This document shows positions 8,639 through 16,705 of a stretch of DNA of 64,000 nucleotides, one piece after another; position 1 is the stretch's first letter, and every line of letters begins with the position of its first letter. The position numbers and the translations under genes were made by a program. The stretch is from an uncultured Prevotellaceae bacterium (GTDB taxonomy: Bacteria; Bacteroidota; Bacteroidia; Bacteroidales; Bacteroidaceae): contig ONLY01000006.1 in assembly GCA_900318775.1 (NCBI GenBank), positions 1 to 64,000 of the forward strand, given 5' to 3'. A model generated the notes under the pieces. That model made no database searches and was not told where the DNA came from. It saw only the letters and a list, made by a program, of their open reading frames with translations.

Positions 8639-9753
8639 TACGAGTTCTCCATATTCTTCATTCGATGAATCGTGGTGGGGCAGAGGCAATGCTGATGAAC
8701 TACTACAGGAATATTGACCGTACAAAAATACAGTTTGATTTCTTATTGACTGAACAAAACAGATGTCAGTATGAAGAGGAAATTGAACAGATGGGCGGGA
8801 AGGTGTATCGTGTCCCGTTGTTGACATTCTGCAATCCTTTCCCATATATTAATGGAGTGAAGCAGTTCTTGAACGAACATCCTGAATACAGGGTTGTTCA
8901 TTCTCATACATCCAGTAAAAGTGCTGTTCCTTTGTGGGTGGCGAAAAGGTGTGGCGTTCCTGTGAGGGTCTGTCATGCACATAGCAGTAGCTCCGGACGT
9001 GGATTAGAAGGATTCGTGCGATGGGGACTTGGTATATGGCTGAAGCGTGTCGCAACGGATTTCATGTCATGTGGCGAAGGCGCTACGCTTTGCTGGTATG
9101 GCAAGGAGTATTTGAACAAGGCTCGTTTCGTGCCCAATGCGGTGGATATGGAGAAATATGGGTTTGATGCCTTGACGCGTCAAGCTAAGCGTGACGCTTT
9201 GGGACTTTCGGAGAACGATTGCGTGTTAGGTATGGTTTCCCGCTTCCATCCTGTGAAAAACCATCTCTTTGCCTTAGATGTATTGGCGGAGCTGAAACAG
9301 CGTCATTGCAAGGCCAAACTCTTGTTTGTTGGGGATGGAGAATTGCGTTCTTCCATTGAGGAGAAAATCAATTTGTTGAACTTGAAAAATGATGTGATTT
9401 TAGCAGGCCTGGTCAGTGATGTCCCCAACTATCTTCAGGCGATGGATGTGGTGCTGATGCCTTCGTTTCATGAGGGACTTCCTGTTTCATTGGTGGAGGC
9501 GCAAGCCAATGGATTGTCTGTTGTGGCTAGCACTGGTGTTCCTCATGAGGTGGATGTAACAGGCAATGTGGATTTCTGTCCTTTAGAAGTAGAGGCCTGG
9601 GTGAAAGTTTTGGCATCTAAAATGGAGAAGGGCGTAACTCGTGATGTGGAAGCTGTCAGCAAAGTCCAAGCGGCGGGTTATGATATCATCACTGCAGCTC
9701 AATGGTTACAGGATTGGTATATAGAGCAATATAATAGAACAAGGAATAAATAG
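8635..9753 (+). CDS. Glycosyltransferase family 4
   Basis: 372-aa GT4 enzyme of the group often found in capsule loci (EpsF-like). N-terminus IRVLHILHSMNRGGAEAMLM is the acceptor-domain signature; the C-terminal domain shows LGMVSRFHPVKNH, LLFVGDGELR and the E-x7-E segment HEGLPVSLVEAQ. It starts within the stop of the previous gene (ATGA overlap at 8635). Likely adds one residue to the growing repeat unit. Confidence 0.88.
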   Translation: MIRVLHILHSMNRGGAEAMLMNYYRNIDRTKIQFDFLLTEQNRCQYEEEIEQMGGKVYRVPLLTFCNPFPYINGVKQFLNEHPEYRVVHSHTSSKSAVPLWVAKRCGVPVRVCHAHSSSSGRGLEGFVRWGLGIWLKRVATDFMSCGEGATLCWYGKEYLNKARFVPNAVDMEKYGFDALTRQAKRDALGLSENDCVLGMVSRFHPVKNHLFALDVLAELKQRHCKAKLLFVGDGELRSSIEEKINLLNLKNDVILAGLVSDVPNYLQAMDVVLMPSFHEGLPVSLVEAQANGLSVVASTGVPHEVDVTGNVDFCPLEVEAWVKVLASKMEKGVTRDVEAVSKVQAAGYDIITAAQWLQDWYIEQYNRTRNK

Positions 9754-9761
9754 CAAGGCGC

Positions 9762-10478
9762 ATGAATATAGCATTATTGATAGCCGGAGGTTCTGGCAAC
9801 CGGATGGGACAGGATATTCCCAAACAGTTTTTGCATGTGGACGGTTGTCCTATAATCATTCATACAATGCAATGTTTTCAACGGCATCCTGATGTAGACG
9901 TGATAGCCGTTGTATGTCTGAAAGGCTGGGAGACCGTTCTTCAAGCTTATGCCAACCAGTTTAACATTACGAAACTGAAATGGATTTTTCCTGGTGGTTC
10001 CTCTGGCATGGAGTCTATTCATAATGGAATCTATGGACTCAAGGAGCAGGGGTGTGATGATCAAGATTTGGTGATGATTCATGATTCTGTCCGTCCATTG
10101 TTGAGTCAAGACATTATTAGCACCAATATAGCCATCTGTCAGGCATATGGCTATGCCATTACTGGCATCCAGTGTCGTGAGGCTATCTTGGAAAGTGAAG
10201 ATGGCTTTGTCTCCAAGACAAGTATTCCGCGCGATACACTGATTCGTACACAGACACCACAGACGTTCCGGTTGGGGAATATCATCGAAGTGCATGAAGA
10301 AGCAAAACGGAAAGGCATCGTGGATAGTGTGGCGTCCTGTACCTTGATTGCAGAGGTCGGGGGGCGTGAGATGCATATTGTACCAGGGTCGGAGAAGAAC
10401 ATCAAAGTGACAACCGTAGAAGATATCGAAATATTGAAGGCTTTGATGCACACTTCGAAAGAGGATTGGATGAAATAA
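9762..10478 (+). CDS. IspD/TarI-like cytidylyltransferase
   Basis: 238-aa CTP-dependent nucleotidyltransferase of the IspD family. The CTP-binding loop is LLIAGGSGNRMGQDIPKQF at residues 5-23; MIHDSVRPLLS and TPQTFRLGNI are the other family signatures. IspD makes CDP-methylerythritol for isoprenoids, whereas TarI/Bcs1 make CDP-ribitol for surface polymers; the two are hard to separate by eye. Its place directly before an SDR enzyme and a LicD protein in a polysaccharide cluster favours a role in making a CDP-activated alcohol for the polymer. Starts 8 bases after the preceding gene. Confidence 0.8.
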   Translation: MNIALLIAGGSGNRMGQDIPKQFLHVDGCPIIIHTMQCFQRHPDVDVIAVVCLKGWETVLQAYANQFNITKLKWIFPGGSSGMESIHNGIYGLKEQGCDDQDLVMIHDSVRPLLSQDIISTNIAICQAYGYAITGIQCREAILESEDGFVSKTSIPRDTLIRTQTPQTFRLGNIIEVHEEAKRKGIVDSVASCTLIAEVGGREMHIVPGSEKNIKVTTVEDIEILKALMHTSKEDWMK

Positions 10479-10502
10479 TGTCTAAAAGGCTGGAGAACTC
10501 GA

Positions 10503-11522
10503 ATGACATATCAGAATGACATATTGAAGGTTGCCTCACTCCCTTTGCCATGGGAAAAATTGAAAGGCTGTAATATTCTTGTCACTGGAGCTACAGGTTT
10601 AATTGGTTCTTGCTTGGTGGATGTGTTGATGATGCATCCGAACCGGGAATACCACGTCTATGCTGCAGGTCGTAATGAGGCGAGGGCAAGGAGCCTTTTT
10701 GCCCGTTATGTGGATGATGTGACATTCCATTTTGTTCAGTATGACGTGATGCAACCTATTCAAGCGGATGTTCCTTTTCATTACATGATTCATGCCGCCA
10801 GCAATGCGAGCCCGAACTTCTTTTCTAAACAGCCTGTTGAGGTGATGAAGGCAAATGTGTTGGGGGTATGTCATTTGATGGATTACGGACTTCAGCATGA
10901 CTTGCGCAGATTCCTCTATGTCTCTACAGGAGAGGTGTATGGTGAGGGTGATGGACGTGTGTTTTCGGAAGATTATAGTGGTTATGTGAATACTATGTCT
11001 TCCCGTTCCTGCTATCCTTCTTCAAAGCGTGCGGCAGAGACCTTGTGTGTGGCTTATGCAGAGGAATATGGTGTGGATGCTGTGGTCGCAAGGCTTTCGC
11101 ATGTGTATGGACCCCATTTTACGGAAAGTGACACAAGGGTGTATGCACAGTTTATCCGCAATGTGTTGCAGGGTGAAGATATTGTCATGAAAAGCACAGG
11201 AGAACAATTCCGTTCTTGGTGTTATGTGGTTGATGCTGTCAAGGGACTTTTGTATGTCTTGATGAAAGGAGAGAGCAGTAATGCATATAATGTAGCGGAT
11301 GCTTCTTCCTGTATTAGCATCCGGCAGTTAGCAGAGATGGTTGCAGGCATAGGAGGCCGCAAGGTTGTTGTTGATGTGCCTGCGGAGGATGAAAAGAGGG
11401 GGTATAATCCAGTGACAAAATCTGTTTTCTCTACAGAGAAATTGGAGGAGCTTGGTTGGGTGGTTACAGGCTCGATGCATGAAAAAATGGAAAGAACTAT
11501 TGGAGAGTGTAAAAAGAGATGA
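10503..11522 (+). CDS. NAD-dependent epimerase/dehydratase (extended SDR)
   Basis: 339-aa extended short-chain dehydrogenase/reductase. The Rossmann loop is GATGLIGS near residue 30; the active-site serine/threonine lies in YVSTGEVYGE and the Y-x3-K pair in CYPSSKRAAE. RLSHVYGPH and FRSWCYVVDAVKG are typical of nucleotide-sugar epimerases and decarboxylases. The substrate is not evident; the neighbours suggest it acts on the CDP- or other activated unit made by the preceding gene. It overlaps the LicD gene by ATGA. Confidence 0.82.
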   Translation: MTYQNDILKVASLPLPWEKLKGCNILVTGATGLIGSCLVDVLMMHPNREYHVYAAGRNEARARSLFARYVDDVTFHFVQYDVMQPIQADVPFHYMIHAASNASPNFFSKQPVEVMKANVLGVCHLMDYGLQHDLRRFLYVSTGEVYGEGDGRVFSEDYSGYVNTMSSRSCYPSSKRAAETLCVAYAEEYGVDAVVARLSHVYGPHFTESDTRVYAQFIRNVLQGEDIVMKSTGEQFRSWCYVVDAVKGLLYVLMKGESSNAYNVADASSCISIRQLAEMVAGIGGRKVVVDVPAEDEKRGYNPVTKSVFSTEKLEELGWVVTGSMHEKMERTIGECKKR

Positions 11523-12430
11523 AGTCATATAAGGAGTTATTGAATGAGAATGCTCGCCAAAGCGGGTTGCGCCAGTTGACGGAACAGGAATCTGATGAGA
11601 TGAAGAAGGCGCTGATGGGGATGTATAAAGATGTGGCCCGAGTATGTGCGGAGCATGGCTTGACACTGATGATGTGTGGTGGCAGTTGTTTAGGGGCAAT
11701 ACGCCACCAGGGCTTTATTCCCTGGGATGATGATTTGGACCTTTGTATGCCTCGGGGAGATTATGAAAAGTTCAAGAGTCTGCTCCAGGAAAATGTATTA
11801 GGTGATGGCTATGAATATCTGTTCCCCTCTGCAAGCAGAGACTCTCTCTGTATGTTTATGAAGATTTATAAGAGAGGGACTCTCTGTGTGGAAATGGGCT
11901 CGGAATATACTGATTTCCCCAAAGGATTGAGCTTGGATATTTTCCCATTGGAAGGTGTGAGCACGAATGGACTGAAACGGAAATGCATAGGTGTATGCGC
12001 TAATCTGTTGCGGCTGTGTGCAAATATGGTGTATGAAGCATCTTATCCAGTCAGTGAAACGACGCGCCAAATGACTACGATGAGTGGATGGGGAGGGGTT
12101 ATGGTTAAATTGCGCAGAGTATTAGGAACAGTGTTAAGTGTAGTCGGACATAGACATTGGGTGAATTGGTATGATAACTTGGTGAATAATCCAAAGATAG
12201 AGAAACTTGCTTCGATACCTACAGGTCGCAGATTGTATGAAGGGGAAACATTGCCTGCTGAAATCTTCTTGCCCACAAGAAAGGCAATGTTCGAAGGTGT
12301 AGAAGTCAATGTTCCAGGGCGTGCAGAAGAGTATCTGACGAATCTCTATGGGGGCAGTTACATGCAATTGCCTCCAGTTGAGAAGAGGGAGAGACATTTC
12401 ATTTTGGACTTTTGTTTAACTTTACAATAA
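11519..12430 (+). CDS. LicD family phosphotransferase
   Basis: 303-aa LicD/fukutin-related protein. The family core is complete: GGSCLGAIRHQGFIPWDDDL near residues 57-76, with the D-D-D-x-D acidic cluster, then RGDYEKF. LicD of pneumococcus transfers phosphocholine from CDP-choline; relatives transfer ribitol- or glycerol-phosphate. With the CTP-dependent enzyme two genes upstream, the likely role is to attach a phospho-alcohol from a CDP donor to the polysaccharide. Overlaps the preceding stop by ATGA. Confidence 0.86.
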   Translation: MKSYKELLNENARQSGLRQLTEQESDEMKKALMGMYKDVARVCAEHGLTLMMCGGSCLGAIRHQGFIPWDDDLDLCMPRGDYEKFKSLLQENVLGDGYEYLFPSASRDSLCMFMKIYKRGTLCVEMGSEYTDFPKGLSLDIFPLEGVSTNGLKRKCIGVCANLLRLCANMVYEASYPVSETTRQMTTMSGWGGVMVKLRRVLGTVLSVVGHRHWVNWYDNLVNNPKIEKLASIPTGRRLYEGETLPAEIFLPTRKAMFEGVEVNVPGRAEEYLTNLYGGSYMQLPPVEKRERHFILDFCLTLQ

Positions 12431-12462
12431 TCGACTTATGTTTAACATTAAAATAAAATACT

Positions 12463-13275
12463 ATGATTCCCAAAATTATTCATTATAGTTGGTTCTCGAA
12501 AGAACCAATGCCGGACGCTTTTATCCAGATTATGGAAGGATGGAAGCGCGTATTACCTGATTATGAGCTGAAACTGTGGGACGCTAAAGCGTTGGAAGAG
12601 GCAAATCTGACGTTTGCCAATGAAGCTTTGATAGCAAAAAAATGGGCTTTCGCGGCAGATGCCATTCGAGTGTATGCTGTATATCGTGATGGAGGTATAT
12701 GGTTGGATGGAGATGTTGTGGTGCATCAATCATTTGCCCCGTTCTTGAAGCATCGGATGTTTATCGGAAAAGAGCATTTGATGGAGTTTCAGCATGATGG
12801 TGTGAATCATAACATGAATGTACTTACTGCTCATTGTTTTGGAGCGGAGAAGGGACACCCTTTCTTGAAAGATTGTGTGGATTATTATAAAGATAGGCAC
12901 TTTATTCAGTCCGATTGTGAGAATCTTCCATTAGGATTGCGATATGACATGCGTTTAATGCCATCAATATTAAGTCTGTTGGCAACGAAGTATGGTTATC
13001 AGGGGCGTGTCCCGAATCTTGGAGAAGTGGAAGTGTTAGACCAGGATATTCATGTGTATCCTCCATACTATTTTGATGAGCCGCGTTATCACGGTATGAA
13101 GGATGTGGTATGCATACATTGCAAGGCTGGTTCTTGGCGTATGGCTAACACTTGGAATACGGATATTATGAGAAAGACGTATGTTCGCAAGAAGGGACTT
13201 TCTTATTACTTATATGGTTTTGCTAATAAACTTCTTATGAAGAAGGGCTATTGGCTGAAAGTTATCAGTGTATAA
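12463..13275 (+). CDS. Glycosyltransferase family 32
   Basis: 270-aa GT32-like transferase beginning MIPKIIHYSWFSKEPMP, with AADAIRVYAVYRDGGIWLDG and the D-x-D motif in LDGDVVV near residues 85-88. It is a diverged relative of the gene at 3351. TcdA/Och1-type enzymes of this class transfer from UDP- or GDP-sugars; the donor is unknown. It follows the LicD gene after 32 bases and the next gene starts 2 bases after its stop, so it is in the same transcript. Confidence 0.88.
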   Translation: MIPKIIHYSWFSKEPMPDAFIQIMEGWKRVLPDYELKLWDAKALEEANLTFANEALIAKKWAFAADAIRVYAVYRDGGIWLDGDVVVHQSFAPFLKHRMFIGKEHLMEFQHDGVNHNMNVLTAHCFGAEKGHPFLKDCVDYYKDRHFIQSDCENLPLGLRYDMRLMPSILSLLATKYGYQGRVPNLGEVEVLDQDIHVYPPYYFDEPRYHGMKDVVCIHCKAGSWRMANTWNTDIMRKTYVRKKGLSYYLYGFANKLLMKKGYWLKVISV

Positions 13276-13277
13276 TT

Positions 13278-13877
13278 ATGCTATATGGATTAGCTCATGT
13301 GGTACAGGCTCGCATGCCGTGGATATGGGATGTGGTGGAGTCAATCAATGCATTCGTATGTGGATGGAAAATAGGGAATAGAAATCATCTGCAAGAATGC
13401 ATGACGCATGGTGTCCGCATGGCGGACGTCAATGATGCGGGGCGTTTAGCAGACTTTTTTGTACGTCAGCCAGAAGAAAGTTTCCGATGGTTCCGTCCTC
13501 ATGCATTTGATGAGAAAACGCTGAGAAAGTTATTGGAACGGAAGTCTTACCTCATTTTTGTGTTGGAGGAAGAAGGTGAAATAGCAGGGTATGCTTTCTT
13601 GCGCTGTTTTGCAAATGGAAAGTCATTCTTGGGGAAGATGGTGGATGTGAATCATCAAGGGAAAGGCATTTGTACCAAGTTGTGTGCTGTCGGCATGAAT
13701 ATAGCTGTTAAAACAGGATTTCGGATGTTCGAGAGCATCAATAAAGAGAATGTCGGTTCAATGAAGGCGAGTCAGAAGGCTTGTGATGTGCTTGTGGTGG
13801 AGGAATTGGATAATGGTGATTTGTTGATAGAGGATAAGCCTCGTAAGAATGATTCTCCCACGAATTTGACGAATTGA
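13278..13877 (+). CDS. GNAT-family N-acyltransferase
   Basis: 199-aa protein with a GNAT core: acyl-CoA-binding loop in VDVNHQGKGICTKLC (Q/R-x-x-G-x-G-like) and FESINKENVGSMKASQKA near the C-terminus. I chose the ATG at 13278, two bases after the preceding stop; an ATG at 13251 would overlap that gene. It may acylate an amino sugar of the polymer. Oddity: the final codons (SPTNLTN) and the stop are supplied by the left arm of the first palindromic repeat at 13857-13883, so the native C-terminus has probably been replaced. Confidence 0.78.
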   Translation: MLYGLAHVVQARMPWIWDVVESINAFVCGWKIGNRNHLQECMTHGVRMADVNDAGRLADFFVRQPEESFRWFRPHAFDEKTLRKLLERKSYLIFVLEEEGEIAGYAFLRCFANGKSFLGKMVDVNHQGKGICTKLCAVGMNIAVKTGFRMFESINKENVGSMKASQKACDVLVVEELDNGDLLIEDKPRKNDSPTNLTN

Positions 13878-14139
13878 ACGAATAAGAGAAAATAAGTTGT
13901 AATTGCTATCAGATAGTGTCTGCATGGAAAAAATCGTATGATTCGTTCAATTCGTGGGTGATGCAAAAGAAGAAGTATGATTTCCCCACGAATTTGTCGA
14001 ATTGAACGAATAAGAGAAAAGAAGTTGTAATTGTTATCAGATAGTGTCTGCCTGGGAAAATTCGTATAATTCTTTCAATTCGTGGGCGATGCAAAAGAAG
14101 AAGTATGATTTTCCCACGAATCTGGTGAATTAAACGAAT
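13857..14139. repeat. Family III palindromic repeats, copies 1, 2 and a half copy 3
   Basis: Each unit has a left arm CCCACGAATTTGTCGAATTG followed by AACGAAT, a 50-65 base spacer, and a right arm ATTCGTTCAATTCGTGGG that is its inverted complement. Copy 1: arms 13857-13883 and 13933-13958. Copy 2: 13985-14011 and 14060-14086. Copy 3 has only a left arm, 14113-14139, and is followed by the GxxExxY gene. Units are separated by a conserved linker containing GATGCAAAAGAAGAAGTATG. Copies 1 and 2 share one spacer type (with ATCAGATAGTGTCTGC). Confidence 0.9.
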
Positions 14140-14154
14140 TGGAAAAATTGTGAT

Positions 14155-14556
14155 ATGGGATATAGTGTAGATAGACTAAAATACAAGGAAGAAAATGACT
14201 TGAGCTATACTATCATAGGTGCAATCTATGATGTGTATAATAGACTCGGACCAGGATTGTTGGAAAGTGTTTATGAGTCCGCCTTGACTTACGAGTTAAC
14301 GAAAAAAGGTTTGAAGGTTGATAGACAAGTTGAAGTGCCGATTTTATACGATGGAATTCAGATTGAAACGAACTTGCGATTGGATGTATTGGTTGAAGAT
14401 TTAGTGATAGTTGAATTGAAATCTGTTTTAGAAATGAAAGATGTCTTTTATCTACAGATTGATACATATCTGAAACTGACAGGAAAGCATCTCGGACTTC
14501 TGGTTAATTTTAATACTGATGATATTGTTCATTCAATCCATCGTCGTGTTAAATGA
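14155..14556 (+). CDS. GxxExxY protein (PD-(D/E)XK nuclease-like)
   Basis: 133-aa member of the GxxExxY family. The signature is seen as GLLESVY near residues 39-45. A PD-(D/E)XK-like core follows: LRLDVLV with the acidic residue and IVELKS with the E-x-K pair near residues 79-90. The family's function is not established to my knowledge; a nuclease fold is predicted from these residues. It sits between a half unit (14113-14139) and a full unit (from 14565) of the family III palindromes, 15 bases after one and 8 bases before the other, and has no relation to polysaccharide synthesis. It may be the gene that mobilises or processes these repeats. Confidence 0.85.
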   Translation: MGYSVDRLKYKEENDLSYTIIGAIYDVYNRLGPGLLESVYESALTYELTKKGLKVDRQVEVPILYDGIQIETNLRLDVLVEDLVIVELKSVLEMKDVFYLQIDTYLKLTGKHLGLLVNFNTDDIVHSIHRRVK

Positions 14557-14564
14557 GATATTCT

Positions 14565-14937
14565 CCCACGAATTTGTCGAATTGAACGAATCATAAAGAA
14601 ATTCGATGCGTATTCTGTTTGGTGTGATAAGCAGTCTGCAAAGATAAATTCGTATGATTCGTTCAATTCGTGGGTGATGCAAAAGAAGAAGAATGATTTT
14701 CCCACGAATTTGTCGAATTGAACGAATAAGAGATAAGAAGTTGTAATTGTTATCAGATAGTGTCTGCCTGGGAAAATTCGTATGATTCGTTCAATTCGTG
14801 GGCGATGTATAAGAAGAAGTATGATTTCCCCACGAATTTGTCGAATTGAACGAATCATAAAGAAATTCGATGCGTATTTTGTTTGGTGTGATAAGCAGTC
14901 TGCAAAGATAAATTCGTATGATTCGTTCAATTCGTGG
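14565..14937. repeat. Family III palindromic repeats, copies 4-6
   Basis: Copy 4: arms 14565-14591 and 14648-14674. Copy 5: 14701-14726 and 14776-14802. Copy 6: 14829-14855 and 14912-14937. Copies 4 and 6 share a second spacer type (with GATAAGCAGTCTGCAAAG), while copy 5 has the spacer seen in copies 1 and 2. Types therefore alternate b-a-b here. The array ends 33 bases before the ATG of the phosphosugar transferase, so it also forms that gene's upstream region. Confidence 0.9.
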
Positions 14938-14970
14938 AAGAAAAGAAAGCAATGTAAAGTGGGTATAACA

Positions 14971-15549
14971 ATGATGAAGTGGTTGTTTGACAGAGTGGTC
15001 TCGTTTGTGGGACTGTGCATTTTATGGCCAGTACTTTTGATTGTATGGGTGCTGATTCGGGTGAAGATGCCGGGTGGTCCTGCCATCTTCAAGCAGAAAA
15101 GAGTGGGGAAAGATGGAGAGTTGTTCACTATGTATAAGTTCAGAAGTATGACCGTAGGGCATGGTGGCAGTTCTGTGTCAGTGGCCGGTGAAAACCGTAT
15201 TACACCACTTGGAGCTAAGTTGCGTAAGTACAAGCTGGATGAATTGCCGGAATTGTGGAATGTGCTGATAGGTGACATGAGTTTTGTAGGGCCTCGTCCT
15301 GATGTTCCTGGGTATGCAGATCAGTTAGAGGGCGAGAATCGTCTTATCTTGAAGCTGAGACCAGGAATTACTGGACCTGCATCGCTGAAGTATAAGAATG
15401 AGGAAGAGCTTCTTGCACAGGTGGAAGACCCTCAAAAATATAACGATGAGGTTATCTATCCGGACAAGGTGAAAATAAACTTGGATTATTATTACCACCA
15501 TTCATTGGCTGGTGATATAGGACTAATAATAGAAACTGTTTGTGGGTAA
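14971..15549 (+). CDS. Initiating undecaprenyl-phosphate sugar-1-phosphate transferase (PglC/WcfS-like)
   Basis: 192-aa small polyprenol-phosphate phosphoglycosyltransferase. It has one N-terminal membrane hairpin (VVSFVGLCILWPVLLIVWVL), then FKQKRVGKDGELF, YKFRSMT, LDELPELWNVLIGDMSFVGP and PRPD, the full bacterial sugar transferase core. It transfers a sugar-1-phosphate to undecaprenyl phosphate and starts the repeat unit. The length matches PglC and B. fragilis WcfS rather than the larger WbaP types. Start at 14971 (ATGATGAAG); the frame is open further upstream only through the repeats. The next gene starts at a GTG overlapping its stop by 8 bases. Confidence 0.88.
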   Translation: MMKWLFDRVVSFVGLCILWPVLLIVWVLIRVKMPGGPAIFKQKRVGKDGELFTMYKFRSMTVGHGGSSVSVAGENRITPLGAKLRKYKLDELPELWNVLIGDMSFVGPRPDVPGYADQLEGENRLILKLRPGITGPASLKYKNEEELLAQVEDPQKYNDEVIYPDKVKINLDYYYHHSLAGDIGLIIETVCG

Positions 15550-16654
15550 GAAAATACTACGTGCGACGACGGTTGGCATGTCGTTGAACATCTTCTGCAA
15601 GGAACTGTTAAGTGAACTGAAGAAAGAGGGTTATGAGATTGTCGCATTGTCTAGTCCTGATTCTGATTTGAAAGAATTGGGTGAGCGTGAAGGTGTGCGT
15701 ACTATCGGGGTGCAAATGGAACGCCGTGTGAATCCTTGGAAAGATTTCATTTCATTGATGAAGCTGATAAGGGTTATGCGCAAGGAAAAGCCTGATATGG
15801 TGCATTCGATGACACCGAAGGCTGGCTTGTTGTGCATGATAGCGGCATGGCTGGTTGGAGTTCCGGTCCGGCTGCACACATTTACGGGCTTGGTTTGGCC
15901 TACGGCCTCAGGGCTTTCGCGTAGGATTCTAATTCTGACGGATAAAATCACGTGTGCATGCGCGACTCATATTATTCCTGAAGGAGATGGTGTGAAACGG
16001 GATTTACAACGTTGTATCACAAGTAAACCGATGGAGGTCTTAGGTTATGGGAATATACGAGGAGTGAATTTGAACTATTGGAGAAAGACTGCAAAGAGGC
16101 AAGAAGGGCCGCTTACGTTTATTTTTGTTGGTCGGATTGTACGAGAGAAAGGAATGAATGAGTTGGTTGAGGCTTTTGTGAAATTAAATCAAGAATATCC
16201 AGAGACCCGTCTGCTGCTTGTTGGACCCTATGAGAATGATTTGGACCCTGTGTCTTCTAAAACAAAGAACTTGATTGAGACATGCCCTTCTATTGAAGCG
16301 GTTGGAAGTCAGAAGGATGTTCGTCCATTCTATGAACAAAGTGATGTGCTGGTGTTCCCAAGTTATCGTGAAGGCTTCCCCAATGTGGTGATAGAAGCTG
16401 GAGCGATGGAGTTGCCAAGCATTGTAACAGACATCAATGGTTCAAGAGAAATCATTGCGCATGGGGAGAATGGGGTGATTGTGCCACCGCAAGACGAACA
16501 CGCTCTGTGGGAGGCTCTGAAATGGATGGTGGAGCACCCAATGGAGCGTAAGAGTATGGCGGAGAAAGCACGCCCTATGGTGGCGAATCGATATGAAGAA
16601 GGATTTGTTCGAAAATGTTTGAAAGACTATTATAGGAAGATTTTATCTTGCTAA
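15542..16654 (+). CDS. Glycosyltransferase family 4 (PglA-like)
   Basis: 370-aa GT4 enzyme. The frame opens with GTG at 15542, overlapping the transferase before it by eight bases; no better ATG is near the N-terminal ATTVGMSLNIF segment. It shows VHSMTPKAGLL in the acceptor domain, IFVGRIVREKGMNELVEAF, and the E-x7-E segment REGFPNVVIEAG. Closest in type to PglA/PglH-like enzymes that add the second sugar, which fits its place right after the initiating transferase. Confidence 0.86.
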   Translation: MGKKILRATTVGMSLNIFCKELLSELKKEGYEIVALSSPDSDLKELGEREGVRTIGVQMERRVNPWKDFISLMKLIRVMRKEKPDMVHSMTPKAGLLCMIAAWLVGVPVRLHTFTGLVWPTASGLSRRILILTDKITCACATHIIPEGDGVKRDLQRCITSKPMEVLGYGNIRGVNLNYWRKTAKRQEGPLTFIFVGRIVREKGMNELVEAFVKLNQEYPETRLLLVGPYENDLDPVSSKTKNLIETCPSIEAVGSQKDVRPFYEQSDVLVFPSYREGFPNVVIEAGAMELPSIVTDINGSREIIAHGENGVIVPPQDEHALWEALKWMVEHPMERKSMAEKARPMVANRYEEGFVRKCLKDYYRKILSC

Positions 16655-16705
16655 TCAAGTGTATTGTATAGGATTAATCATTTTAATTATTCAAAATAAG
16701 GTATA

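Noticed and set aside
13857-14937. CRISPR array
   Set aside because: Units are inverted-repeat pairs with two conserved spacers that recur between units; no unique spacers and no cas genes.
13772-15278. Minus-strand frames with repeated PRIERIIRIFPGRHY peptides
   Set aside because: These are six-frame translations of the family III repeats and of the antisense of real genes.
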